This document shows, piece after piece, positions 1-11,194 of a stretch of 64,000 nt of DNA. The DNA is from Paramarasmius palmivorus (lineage: Eukaryota; Basidiomycota; Agaricomycetes; Agaricales; Marasmiaceae). How positions within the stretch are numbered: the stretch's first letter is position 1; every line of letters begins with the position of its first letter. A model generated the notes under the pieces. The model saw only the letters and a program-made list of their open reading frames with translations, searched no databases and had not been told where the DNA came from. The DNA lies in contig JAYKXP010000057.1 of the NCBI GenBank assembly GCA_037176845.1, positions 124,001 through 188,000 of the forward strand, in the 5' to 3' direction. A program made the position numbers and the translations under genes.

Positions 1-1381
1 CTTCGCGGCGGCGGAGGACGGTGGCCGTGGTATGTCCTCCCAGGACATACTCATGCTGGCGTCACCACTGTTATCCGCGGTGGTGGTGTCTGGTTTAGAC
101 TTTTTCACCGGCATTGACTGATGAATTGTCCCCAGCCCGCCGCTCTCTAGCTCCGCATCCAAAATGTTCCTTTCTACACTCGGTAATGCGTTATACACCT
201 CTGTAACCATTTCCTCTCGTTCCTGCAAGAGCGCTTGTGCGGTGGTGGTCTTTCCTTTGGCAGCTGACGCGTATGGAGCCGGGAGTGACGACGTGTTCGT
301 TGTCGATGCAGCAATAAAACGACGGTGCATCTTTATGGCCTCTGTGTGTTGTCCAATCTGAATATGGCGGACGCACACGAGGTTTTGGAGTATGTGCAAG
401 GCACTGAGGGGAAGGCTGATGTCTTTCGGTGGAGTAGCGGCATAGGTAGCAAGAACCTCTTCTTCATAACCATTCAGAGGGAGACTGAGTAGGTGGGTGA
501 GAGCTATGGGTTTCGGTGTCGCTGTCAAAGCGCATTAGTTGCTGCCTATCGAGAACTGATCATCTCAACTCACGAGAAACACTCCACCCGAACAGCTTTT
601 TCAATAATCTTTCACGTGTTGGGTCGCGCTGATTGAACGTCCGCTGAAACTGCCACGCCTCGAAAAGATTTATATGTGCGAGTGCTAGTGTATAGACGTC
701 AAGATCATCTGGTTCTGCCAGGAGGGGCTTCGCTGTCCGAACATATTTCACTATAAGAGGCTGGGGGTCTCTGAACAATGAAATGGCTTGCAGGATTTTT
801 GATGCGTAATCCCTGTTCAGTCTGGAGTCGGAAAGGAGAGACACTGCACGCTGCATTGCATATTTGGTTGGTCAGTTCATCGACGGATAGACAAGAAAAA
901 GTAAACACACTGGAACATCGCTCCCCGAATCCAAATACCAATACGCGTCCGCCAATGCCACGAACTGTGGTGGAATCGACCTGTCACGTTGGAACCTCGC
1001 CTCTCTCCCATCCTGATGCCACTTGAGAAGATAATATACCAGGCAGTCCTTCTTCAATGTATCATACATGTCACTACTGCTGATTTCATTGAGCAGTCGC
1101 TGAAGAGTTTCCGTGTTGGCAGGTGGGTATAAAGTATCTGGCTCTTTGATACTACCCAAGGAGAGGAGTATATCAAAAAGAAGCGTGTCGCTGAGAAGTG
1201 CTCTTCTGCGCTCTATTTCCTGGAAAACGGGTTCGCGCCATGGATAAAGAGCCGGCGTGAGTTCAAAGTAGGAGATGAGGTCGGTGGAGTTAGGGACCGG
1301 TCCTGCGGTTGCGTCTGTGTCCTAGCTTTCCTTTCAGAAATCAATGAATCAAAATTGCAATGAAACACATACGACGTCCAT
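1..1381 (-). CDS. ELYS-like nuclear pore assembly protein, 3' end off the left edge
   Basis: Four exons join in phase: 1381-1373, 1321-911, 850-574 and 521 to the window edge, with GT-AG introns (GTATGT, GTGTGT and GTGAGT donors). The first exon holds only M-D-V. At least 405 residues are visible. Residues about 30-240 match the ELYS-like domain known from nuclear pore assembly factors (metazoan ELYS/MEL-28, fission yeast Ely5): an LLFDILLSLG helix, then LKKDCLVYYLLKWHQDGRE and IPPQFVALADAYWYLDSG. The C-terminal part is Ala/Ser/Thr rich and hydrophilic. By family it should help anchor the Nup107-160 scaffold at the nuclear envelope; that role is inferred. The ATG at 1381 was chosen because it alone gives an open, in-phase first exon with a canonical donor. 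Confidence 0.75.
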
Positions 1382-2102
1382 GGAGACTCAGCGAACTGAA
1401 GGAGCCAAAGAAGCACGGTTGAACCCTCGGCAAAAAAGGTTCACTGAGGTTCAACAAACAAGAGTGGTCGCGGGAGAAAATTTCTCTATATGTCGCGGCC
1501 AGGAAGCGCCCACAGCCAATCTTTTTCTATTCCAACTCCACAATGTTCTATCCCAACTTCACGATGTACAGGCTCGATTGTTGTCCGAGGGACTTCTTGC
1601 GGCTATTGGCTGGCCTCTGTACGAGACTCCTCCGTTTATTTATGAATTATGAAGCTCACTATATCATTTGCAGCTGATAAGTAACCCTCGTTTTGGGTGC
1701 GTGGCAGATGCATTTCTTGGTTACATGTCTGCTTGCTCGATGAATTTCCACCAACAAATATCGACGGAAAACTCCCGAGATCTGTCCTCGTCTAGAGTGC
1801 TCCGTATCGAACGATTGGGGTCATCCATGCAAAGGAATTTCACACTATTTTGATTTTCTTGACCCTCAAGCTTCAAGCACCGACCCTGTTTCAAGATCCC
1901 GGCTATACGCTTTCATAGAGCATCGCGAATCTCAGCAGAATGACAACATCTCGGATGTGCTGTGACATGGCCACGGAAATCGATCGCGTTCAAAGAAATG
2001 GGTTTTCGGTCACATGCAGATATAGCGACAATGGTCTTGTGCTCTTCCGCTGGTGGTATATAAACGTAGGCTCTACGCAAAGATATGTTCCCAAGCCACA
2101 GC
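1382..2102. other. Divergent intergenic region between the ELYS-like and FAS1 genes
   Basis: The stretch lies between two gene starts and should hold both promoters. Short open frames here lack family resemblance or splice-consistent extensions. Apart from the TATA box at 2057 nothing was recognised. Confidence 0.5.
2057..2064 (+). promoter_or_regulatory. TATA box of the FAS1 gene
   Basis: TATATAAA lies 46 bases before the ATG at 2103. An in-frame ATG at 2085 is only 21 bases past the box and would probably sit at or before the transcript start, so 2103 is preferred. Confidence 0.55.
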
Positions 2103-3314
2103 ATGCGATCCTTGATTACAGCTCTTCTCTTTATCGCACCAGCATTTGTCACCGCCGAACTCAACAAGTTCATCGACGGGTTGAACGGGTGCGGGCTGAC
2201 TACGTTCGCTAGCCTCCTACCCACTATTGAGGAGACTCAGACGGGGAAGGTACTCGTCGACATACTGTCCACGTCTACAAACTTCAGTATCCTCGTGCCA
2301 ACCAATGAAGCTCGTACGTCTTGCTCTCGTTTCGTATCGGCATTGTCACTAATTCTCTGCTTTCGAAGTGAGCGAGGTCCCTTCTAACATCACCCAAGAT
2401 GCTGAACTCGTTGCCAAAATCGCCTCTTATCACGTCGTTTATGGGAACTACTACTCCGAGGACGATGGTATTATCGCCGAGACGTTGCCCGATGTAACGA
2501 TCGCTCGTACTCTGTTAGATGACTCTGCCTTTGTACAACTAGAGAATAATCTGAGCCAGGTGTTGGTATGGGGTAGGGACACCCAGCAGTACAGGGAACC
2601 TGTGGAGATCCTCAACCAGCCGTTAGTGTCCCTATTCGTGTTTTCGTTTGGTGGCTAATGATCTGAATAGAGCGGAAACGACTGTACAAGAAGCCTATCT
2701 TATTGAAGGATATGGAATCTTTCCTATCAATCATGTCCTTACCATTCCTGCCTGGCTCTCCGTCACTCTAGTGAACTACACCCAGGGCATAACCACCACA
2801 CTCATCAATGTCTTGAACTCTACCTACGTGGATATACCTGACGGCAGGAACAAGACCCTTCTCGAATACTTTGATGCGTTTTATCTGCACGGATATACGT
2901 TCTTCGCTCCGTCGGACGATGCGTTTGGGAAGATTGCCAGCGTCTTACCAACCTTGACGCCAGGTGATGTCCTGGCTATTCTCTTGAACCATGTAAGAAG
3001 AATCCTCCGTCCCGGTTCGCCTCGCCGCTGATACCAACACGTTTACTACTTAGGTGATCAATGGAACCACAGAGTACTCGAATGGACTTGTATCTTCCGT
3101 TGCCGTATCTGGGCAAGCTACGACGTTTATATCAAACTCAACCGGGGCGTATGTGGTGAGCGGGAGTGTGACGGCTGCGATTAAACAGACGAATGCATTA
3201 GTGAAGAACGGCGTGGTTCATGTCATTGATACGGTGTTGACAGATGTGCCAGAGAATGGCGATGGCGGCGGAAGTACAGGGGGTTGCAAGCCTCCTTCTG
3301 GACAGTTTTACTAA
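2103..3314 (+). CDS. Secreted FAS1 (fasciclin) domain protein
   Basis: Four exons (2103-2313, 2369-2621, 2671-2992, 3054-3314) give 348 residues. The N terminus MRSLITALLFIAPAFVTA is a clear signal peptide. Two FAS1 repeats follow, at about 20-170 and 175-325. Each shows the family hallmarks: a FSILVPTNEA or YTFFAPSDDAF strand, and a closing hydrophobic-H motif (FPINHVLTIP, VVHVIDTVL). Several N-x-S/T sequons are present. The tail is Gly/Ser rich and ends in a short Cys-containing segment; no convincing GPI-anchor tail is seen, so a secreted or wall-associated protein is likely. FAS1 proteins usually act in adhesion or at the cell surface, but the exact role here is unknown. A decayed relative lies inverted at 5585-6130. 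Confidence 0.85.
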
Positions 3315-3658
3315 AAACGCTGTATTGTAGCCTGTGCAACTCAATAGGTATTTTGCTGTACTACCACTGTGTACTTACATACTACTTTACTACTGACAGC
3401 ACTCACGGTGTCAGTATTTTCCTATCTCCAGTCTACTCCCATTACCATTCGGATTTGTATCTCTCTTTGAGTTGTTTTCGAGTCATTCCAGACTGTGCTC
3501 AACGCATCGTTGGTCAGCCCAGCGTTTAAGTAGGCAGAGTAAGGATGAATTGTAGAAAATATTTTTCCGAGATTTGTCCGCATGTTCAGTTGACCTCCTG
3601 ACCAAACTGTAGGGTATAAAGCGAATTCCCTCTCTTCTCGTCCCTTGTACTCCACGAC
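3315..3658. other. Intergenic region between FAS1 and MFS genes
   Basis: It holds the 3' flank of the FAS1 gene and the promoter of the MFS gene, with a TATA box at 3615. No gene was seen. Confidence 0.5.
3615..3620 (+). promoter_or_regulatory. TATA box of the MFS transporter
   Basis: TATAAA lies 39 bases before the predicted ATG at 3659. Confidence 0.5.
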
Positions 3659-5343
3659 ATGCAAGCCACGCCAAGCCCCGAAGCTATAGAGCTACAAGCC
3701 GTACCTCAAGCAGAAAAATCCCCACGTCCTGGCGAAACGGAGCTACCATCTCTCACCCAGCGTAGCAAAGCGAGTGTTCATGAGCACGAAGAATCATCGG
3801 AATCTGAAGCAGCTATAACTCAAACTAAAGCACAAAAAAGGATAGCTTGGATTCAATATGCAACCTTGCTCTGGACGTTGTTTTTAGCTGGCTGGAATGA
3901 CGGAACGACGGGTCCATTGCTGCCCAGAATTCAAAGCGTCTATCGGGTCAGCGATACCATCGTGTCCTTGATATTTATCTTTGCGTGTTTGGGATTCTTG
4001 TCGGGCGCGTTCATCAATGTATGGTTGTCGGATAGACTTGGGTTTGGAAAGGTGTGTGGTCCATCCATTTATTATTCTCCAGGAAACTAAAAGAAGAACC
4101 AGATTATTGCGTTTGGTACTTTCGACCTTCGTCCATAAAATACGCTGCTCTAAGCCTTCATATCCAATCTAGGATCCATATTGCAAGTCATCGCGTACGC
4201 CCTACAATCTCCTGCCTTACCTTTCCCAGTCTTCGTGATGGCCTACGCGATCAATGGTCTCGGGTTAGCCATTCAGGATGCACAGGCGAACGGATTCGTT
4301 GCTGCTCTTAGAGACGAAACCAAAATGGGAATCTTGCACGCCGTGTATGGTGCGTATTAGTCTCGACTGGTGTAGCGTCCCAGCTGATCCCTCACTACCG
4401 CGCAGGACTCGGAGCACTCTGTTCACCCCTTGTCTCCACACAGTTTGCTCAAATGACCCACTGGTCCTTCCACTTCCTATGCTCCTTGGGCATTGCAATA
4501 ATCAATACTATCCTCATCATCGCCGTATTCAGAGGCAAAAATCAGGATGGTGTGTACCTCTCTTCATCCTTTTGTATCTTTCATTCATCCTTCACATGTA
4601 TGAAGATCTTCTATCAGACATCGGCATGCCTGCAGGTGAAAAGGGAACCAGCGAACATAGCACATTCCGACAGATTCTTACTCAGAGAAATGTCCACCTT
4701 ATGGCATTCTTCATATTGGTGTATGTCGGTGTTGAAGTAACCATTGGAGGTGAAGACATCCTTCTTGTTTATCGAAATCCACTTAACCTCTGAATTAGGC
4801 TGGATTGTCACCTTCGTGATCAGAGAACGTCAAGGAGGCCCTAGCTCAGGATACATCTCCTCTGGATTCTTCGGTGGCCTGACATTTGGTCGTGTAGCTC
4901 TCCTATGGCTCAACTCCCTAATTGGCGAACACCGTGTCATGTTCCTTTATGCTATTCTTGCCATCGGGCTCGAACTAGTTGTCTGGCTCGTTCCCTCGCT
5001 CATTGGTGGTGCCCTGTCGATATCTCTTGTTGGCGTCCTCTTGGGTCCAATGTACCCCATCACGATGAATCACGCAGGTCGCGTACTCCCGAGGTGGCTT
5101 TTGACCAGTTCCATAGGTTGGATTGCAGGTTTTGGTCAAGCAGGGAGTGCGGTGCTACCGTTCATGACGGGAGCGTTGGCGGGAAGGTTTGGAATATGGA
5201 GTTTACAGCCTCTGTAAGTCTCAGCTTCGATGTGTTTATGAAAGGTTACTGAAGGCAGCTATAGACTTATATCCATGATGGCGACTATGACGATTCTATG
5301 GGCATTGGTCGTTCTTCCTTGGGGTTTGAGGAAGAATGACTAG
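3659..5343 (+). CDS. MFS transporter, BSC6-like family (paralog 1)
   Basis: Seven exons (3659-4051, 4103-4115, 4173-4349, 4406-4549, 4606-4749, 4799-5213, 5265-5343) close exactly to 454 residues. A hydrophilic N terminus of about 65 residues is followed by about eleven or twelve membrane segments. The first contains GWNDGTTGPLLPRIQ, the signature of the fungal group related to yeast Bsc6; later motifs are LGFGK after TM2 and GYISSGFFGGLTFGR. The substrate is unknown. The second exon is a 13-nt microexon also found in the paralog at 30551, with which the protein aligns along its length. The acceptor of intron 4 could be 4605 or 4618, both in frame; 4605 fits the paralog better. Confidence 0.85.
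4103..4115 (+). other. 13-nt microexon in MFS paralog 1
   Basis: ATTATTGCGTTTG is flanked by CAG and GTACTT. It joins GFGK to SILQVIAY in frame, and matches the position and length of the microexon at 31365-31377. Confidence 0.8.
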
Positions 5344-5584
5344 AAGTAAAAGGTGGTCGAATGAGGCACATACTTTGCGATTTCCATCATTTAGAATTTT
5401 CTTAAAATCGGTATTGGGTATTGTTTTACGATCTATATGATGCTATCATTTCACGGAATCATTATTTGGGAAGTTACAAGTTATGGCATACTCGCAGTTT
5501 CATGAGAACGAACTATTGTTCATGACCTGTCAATTGAGTCCCGCTTTCCACAAAGTATCGACAGACTAGTCAGAACTATGTCGC
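5344..5584. other. 3' flank of MFS paralog 1
   Basis: AT-rich non-coding sequence between the MFS stop and the inverted FAS1 relic. No gene was seen. Confidence 0.5.
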
Positions 5585-6130
5585 CGACACAGGACACGCC
5601 ATTCTTCACTCAAAAGTTCCCCTGCATAATCCTCAACGTAATATTCCCGCTGAACACATACGCCCCAGTCGAGCTCGTGTGTTGGAATAGTGTGAACCTG
5701 GCTCAACCCACTCTCGAGCCGCACCTACATATATAGTGTCATTGAAGAGAACGGTGATCCTTGGCAACCTCTCGGCAACAGGATGTTGTCGACGGAATGG
5801 TAGTTTCTGTAAGTGACATGCCACGCGATGATCCCGGCGAGGGCGTTTTTGAAGGTGATTTACTGTAGACGAGGTAAGTGGACAAATCTCGAGTAATGCG
5901 ATTGATAGCGAACATACGCTCGTCGTTCGTTGGCTAAGATACTAAGATTTATACTCCCAACTAATTGATTGACAGACGACATTCCAGTTTGTGTGGTCGA
6001 AGTGTTAAGGAGAAGACTGGGAAATGTAGTGAGCCCTATCTTGTTGAGGCCATCAATGAACTTGAAGAGTTCGGGCACGATGGATACTGGTGTGAACAAA
6101 GCAGTAACGAGAGCGAGAAGCCCATGGTTC
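5585..6130 (-). pseudogene. Decayed FAS1 gene fragment, inverted
   Basis: Read on the minus strand, the sequence encodes ELFKFIDGLNKIGLTTFPSL, closely matching the start of the mature FAS1 protein at 2103. It continues through a Q-T-G segment and SILAN to a retained GTATGT...TACAG intron (about 5920 to 5867). It then resumes with a relative of the next exon (WHVTYRNYHS, then VRLESGLSQV). Lesions are visible: the signal-peptide region is out of frame with the only nearby ATG, a stop follows SMTLYM, and the second half of the gene is missing. It looks like an inverted duplicate of the FAS1 gene that lost function after gaining its introns. Confidence 0.75.
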
Positions 6131-7182
6131 CACAGACCGCGGTGGGACTAGGAGACGTGCTTTTAAAGTTGTACCCATGTCGGAAGGATTTGAGCAAATC
6201 GCGCTTGTAGTGAACTTCGACGTCTCACAGCCTACAGGCTCGTTTCCAATCTGAGAGTAATTGGTGCGTTTGTGCCTTCGGTGCAGTAGACTAGGTTTCG
6301 GGCCAAGGTGTGTCAATTACTGTCAAGAGAGTAGGGTAAACATTGCTATGAGTGTCCAACGTCGGGAACGAGTACTTCCTATGGCGGGTGCAGGTGATGG
6401 AAGGAGCGTTCAGGGAGTGGTTCCACGTTCTTTGCGTTGTTGTGCAGATTGGTCTCTCGATGATCTTCCCGGCACTACTCGGTATTAGGGACAGCTGACC
6501 CATGAAAAGTTGCATAGATTCTCGCAAAACGGTTTCTGCAAACGTCCATATGTTGTAGGGTGATGAAACAAGGAGCAGGGAGAATAGCTCACTTTGGAAA
6601 ACACCCTCTTTCATCTGATAACTGCGCTCTTCCAGGCCATGACCTTCCTAAACCATCATCTCAACCAATCCAAGCACCTGCAGCTAACAATGAACCAGGG
6701 GGTAGAAAAACAGGCTTGGGATGATCTCGTGAACAGCAACGTCGGTATGGTTCTAGTCCTTGTGAACTTGAGACTAGGGCTGTAACATCTTGTCGTATCG
6801 TGCCCTTGGAACTCTCGGGATTTTGCTGCCGGTCGAAAGCATACGTCGTTTTGAGCACATGAGAGGAAAGGTGTGTCGCAAGTGAATGAATCGATGAGCT
6901 CATCGAAGAAGGATTCTGATATTCATTCTGATATCGGTTCTTGAATAGGTCAGGGAAACTTGTTTTTGACGAGAAGATGATGCTTACCTGTGTAATACCC
7001 AGGAAAATAGCCTATAATAGCGCTTGATACCATGCAGTCGAGGGAGGTGAGTTTAGCCGGGAGAAGAGAAGTAGCAGTGCCAAGAAAGATCACGAAACAC
7101 TTTCGTGTTTCCACACCTGACCATGACCATGACCGTGATATAAAAGTTAAACTGTGAGCACAATGACCCCGTTGTCTGCGCT
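6131..7182. other. Gap between the FAS1 relic and the GH2 gene
   Basis: About 1 kb with short open frames on both strands, none recognisable and none joinable into a spliced gene by eye. The last 50 bases hold the GH2 promoter. Confidence 0.4.
7139..7145 (+). promoter_or_regulatory. TATA box of the GH2 gene
   Basis: TATAAAA lies 38 bases before the ATG at 7183. Confidence 0.6.
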
Positions 7183-9447
7183 ATGAAGCTCAATTCTCTT
7201 CTGCTAGCCTCTTTTCTGGTAGCGGTGAATGCCCAGTTACCGAAGAACGGCGGGTTGACCGACGAACGGCCGACTTATCCTTCAGCTGAGGAAGCACAAT
7301 ACGCTCTCGTCGAACCCAAACTGCGTACGCCCTGGACAGAATCTGTTTCGTCAAATCCCGATTCTGCATGGGCCGAGTATCCACGCCCTCAGCTAAGACG
7401 TGCAACATGGGCAAACTTGAACGGTGTATGGGAGTTCGAGAGGGCTGATAGCAGGGACAGCGTCTCCAGCGTCCCTGTTGGAAGGACACTAGAACAGCGT
7501 ATTCTCGTCCCATTCTGCATTGAAAGCGGCTTGTCCGGTATTGCTTTACAGTCGAAATTCAGCTGGTACCGTCGAACCTTCTCGGTTCCTTCAGATTTCC
7601 CGTCGGACGAAAATACCATCCTTCATTTTGCCGCCGTCGACTATCACACTACTGTCTTCGTCAACGGACAGGAAGTTGGTACCCACACCGGGGGATATGA
7701 CAAATTCTCCTTCGACATTACAGGCTTCCTCACCGAAGATAGAAACGACAACGAGCTCATTGTTTTCGTTTACGATCCAACGGACGGAGAAGGCGAAAAT
7801 ATTCCGATAGGGAAGCAGAGGATCATACCAAGCCATATTTTTTATACTGTACGTATCTAGCTCCCCGGTGATCTAACCCGTACTCATCTGATCCCACAGC
7901 CATGCTCTGGGATTTGGCAAACCGTCTCCCTCGAATCTGTACCCTCGCAAGAACACATCGCTGCCATCCAACTTCGTGCATTCGCTGACGGAACCATCAA
8001 TACCACTGTCTCCACTTCCTCCGGCTCTTCTACTCCTGTCACCCTCAGCGTTCTCTCTCCAGCCGATAACAATCAGGTGCTTTTCACGGCCAACGGAACA
8101 TCCAACCAGCCATTTGTGTTCAAAGCAGAAATAGCTGATCTACAGCTCTGGACCCCCGATACACCCAACCTCTACAATATTTCTGTTACCGTTGGCGAAG
8201 ACACGGTCACTACGTATACCGGTTTCCGGACAGTTGAGAAGAAGGAAGTCAACGGTGTTCAACGTTTCGTCTTGAATGGTAAACCCATTTTTCAATTCGG
8301 ACCACTCGACCAAGGCTATTGGCCTGATGGCTTGCACTCGCCGCCTTCGTATGATGCCATGGTTTGGGACTTGGAGTACATAAAAAGCTTGGGTATGAAC
8401 TTCTTGTCAGTCCTTTTCTTTTCTCGTTTTTGGATCAATGCCGACGATTGAGACAGACGTAAACACATCAAAGTCGAACCCGATTTGTTCTATTACGCTG
8501 CAGACAAACTCGGTCTTATCCTCATGCAAGATATGCCTGCCCTCAACATTGCTGGGGTCAACGACGCGCAGCAGGCAGAATTCGAGAGACAGTTGGATAT
8601 CATGGTTGAATCCCATCTGAGCTTTCCTAGCATTCTCAGTTTTGTGATATACAACGGTGTGTTTCTCTCCGTCCGGCTCTGTTGTTTCTCGGATGCTGAC
8701 GCGACGATTCAGAGGGCTGGGGGCAACGATCTGGCCACCCTGAAAGATACTTAACACCACATCTCCAATCAATAATTGCCGGGCATCAACTTATCAACGC
8801 CATCTCGGGTTGGAACGACGAATGGCCTCCTAGCACAGGCGATTTCCACGACAATCACCACTACAGCACACCGCAGTGTGGTACACCGTTCAACTCACTT
8901 CCTTCATCGCCCTTTGATAACACCAGGATTGGGTTTCAGGGTGAATTTGGTGGAGTTGGGGTTAATACGACTGAAGAACACCTTTGGAAGGACGCAGAGG
9001 CAATCAGAGATATTCCTCAGACATATGAGATTGATGCAACCGATGGCATTTGGAACTATCGTGCTCTCAGAGTACGTTCGATGCCTTTGCTAGTGTCGTT
9101 TGAGAAGATTGACATGAAAACGGACAGGTTATTCATGAACTCACCGAGCAAACGACTCTCTTCGGTCACTGCAACGGCGGAGTGTACACCCAGACCACGG
9201 ACGTAGAGGGCGAAGTGAATGGATTCGTGACATATGACAGAGCTATAGACCACGTGGATAGAGAGCTGTGGACACAGGCAATTCAAGATCTATATGCCGC
9301 ATTTGAAAAGAGGTGTGTTTTGAGATCAGTGCTATTATATTTCGTTGGCTGATTCGGCGCCCTAGTGTGGAAACGGGCGCAGAAGGTGAATGGCCACAAA
9401 GCGAATGGGCGGGTAAAGGCGGTGGAGAGACGCAGGTACCCATCTAA
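7183..9447 (+). CDS. Secreted glycoside hydrolase family 2 enzyme
   Basis: Six exons (7183-7848, 7900-8405, 8457-8656, 8713-9071, 9128-9312, 9366-9447) give 665 residues. A signal peptide (MKLNSLLLASFLVAVNA) precedes the sugar-binding jelly roll, where SKFSWYRRTF and VFVNGQEVGTHTGGYDKFSF are typical of GH2. The beta-sandwich and TIM barrel follow. Glu458, in the YNEGWGQ motif, is the expected acid/base and its codon is split by an intron; Glu535 in GFQGEFGG is the likely nucleophile. The motif RKHIKVEPDLFYYAADKLG is also standard for the family. GH2 covers beta-galactosidases, beta-mannosidases and beta-glucuronidases; the substrate cannot be fixed by eye. Extracellular action on plant or wall polysaccharide is inferred from the signal peptide. 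Confidence 0.88.
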
Positions 9448-9699
9448 CCAATAGGACGCGAAGAATAGCCCACGCGACTTTGTGGGGGCGAATGTACTTT
9501 AGTGCCCAACACGCAACGTGTAGTACCCAAATATCTGTCACTGAAATAATTATGAGATGCATTGATATTACAACCCGTTCGCAAAGAGCGATGGACCGAT
9601 CGGATATGCTGTTGGGATACTCAGATACTGCGACTGAAGAACGAACGATTATGCACTTGCCTAAAAATACAATAAGTTACGAGTGATTGTGACATCATT

Positions 9700-11194
9700 C
9701 TATCTTCCTGGTCGGCTATCATCTTTCTGCGTCTCTGGGACTTCCCAGTTGGTTGTGGACTCTTCTTGAAGATCTTCAGTGTGCACTCGCGAATCTTCGC
9801 TCGCGAACGTAGTCGTTGGTAGTTCTCGGAATCGGAGTGAGGAAACCACTCGAGGGTCTGATATTGTGTGTTCCGTTAGGCCGAGACTAGTTCGCAAGAT
9901 TATTAACGTCGGTGCGATACCCTGAGGTGGGGCTGAGTGATGACACCTCTAGAGATATGGACACGTACCACCATGAGAGATATAACTGGAGTGGTATCGA
10001 TGAGAAACCCGAAGTTACTCGCAGAGTTTCTGACCACTACGTGGAAAACAAGGCTCAAGGAATACAGAAGACCGGATTCGATACTGAAAGCCCCATCAAT
10101 GGGTTTTTACGGCATGGTCAAAGGTTTCCTCACACAGTCACCATAGCTTGTGTATAGCTTCGCTGAGCGCTATCGTCCACCACGCCTCGGTTTTCCCGAC
10201 TCACCCACCAAATCTGACCGGCTTGGGGTAGTAATGAGTATGGTTATATCAACAGTATAGTGGATCTTTACCGATCACTAGAGACAGCATCAAGCTGTTG
10301 GCCGCGCTGATGATATAGTAGCCTGTGTTCATGTTTGACCACTTCTCTAGTACTTCGGAATGTTCCTTGGACACCAGGATCATGCTAATAGCTGTCATTC
10401 CGATACCTGGGGTTGAAAGTGTGAGATCGCAGTAGTCTTCCAGCAATAAAACACACCATTAGTAGCAATGACCACCAATGAAAGGACAATCCAAATGCGC
10501 TTCCTCGACTTCCAGAAGATGAAGCACCGGTATAACTGCGGTTATCAATCAAAACATTGAAAAGTCTCGAACAATTATACACACCAGGACAGCATCGGCA
10601 ATACAACTTTCCAATTTGTCAAAAAAAAGGTCCTTCATGAATTCCTGTTACTTACTTGGCCAAAACGTACAAGAAACTGGCGACGAACCTTGTAAATGGC
10701 GTTAGCTGCAGTGACAGTTATACTAAAATGAACACACACTCGATGAGGAAATTGGGAGTACCGCCCACCCAGCGAAAAAGTATGTTCAAATCGCTGGTTT
10801 CTGCCACTTGAAACCCAACAAACGCCAATTTGACAATGTTGACCACTCTGCATATTGCAGATGAAGTTGAAACCACGAAGAGTGCAGAAATCCAAGCCAA
10901 GTGTAGTTTTCGGCTCTTAATCACTTTCCGCGAGCGAAGGAACAGAAAGTATATCACGAGCACGAGAAGTAGAACATAGAAACCTGTACGACAAGATTCA
11001 AGTTATGAGTGTTTACTTTTCGACAGAGTGACACACCTAGCAGGAATAGTGCTAGCTTATCATTTTGTGAGGTTAGTACTCGAGTATATGTGGACAGAGA
11101 ACAGATTATAGACACATACTCCGAGGGATATAAATGGCGAGAGAAGAACGCCTCGAGCAGAGTAGAGAGATTCAATCGGGACGGAGCCAGACAT
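9700..11194 (-). CDS. Seven-TM integral membrane protein of basidiomycete type
   Basis: Ten exons join in phase (11194-11120, 11055-11037, 10983-10740, 10688-10656, 10606-10585, 10535-10457, 10406-10272, 10221-10134, 10083-9969, 9921-9700) to 343 residues. Seven hydrophobic segments can be read, among them FYVLLLVLVIYFLFLRS, CIADAVLLYRCFIFW and IWIVLSLVVIATNG. After TM5 comes QIWWVSREN, then AMVTVIESGLLYSLSL, and finally a hydrophilic acidic tail. This pattern is shared by a large uncharacterised membrane family expanded in mushroom-forming fungi. A receptor-like topology is possible but no function is known. The second exon is a 19-nt microexon. Two acceptors end in AAG rather than CAG or TAG. 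Confidence 0.8.
11037..11055 (-). other. 19-nt microexon in the seven-TM gene
   Basis: CTAGCACTATTCCTGCTAG encodes LALFLL plus one base. It is flanked by ATAAG and GTGTGT and is required to keep the frame. Confidence 0.65.

Noticed and set aside
1344..1652. A 102-codon plus-strand frame
   Set aside because: It overlaps the start of the ELYS-like gene on the other strand and has no recognisable features.
6291..6903. Minus-strand frames possibly belonging to a second decayed gene
   Set aside because: No motif could be matched to any family and no exon chain could be built, so no gene is claimed.
7183..9447. Recent horizontal transfer of the GH2 gene from bacteria
   Set aside because: Five typical short fungal introns, one through the acid/base codon, and a eukaryotic signal peptide argue for a long-resident gene.
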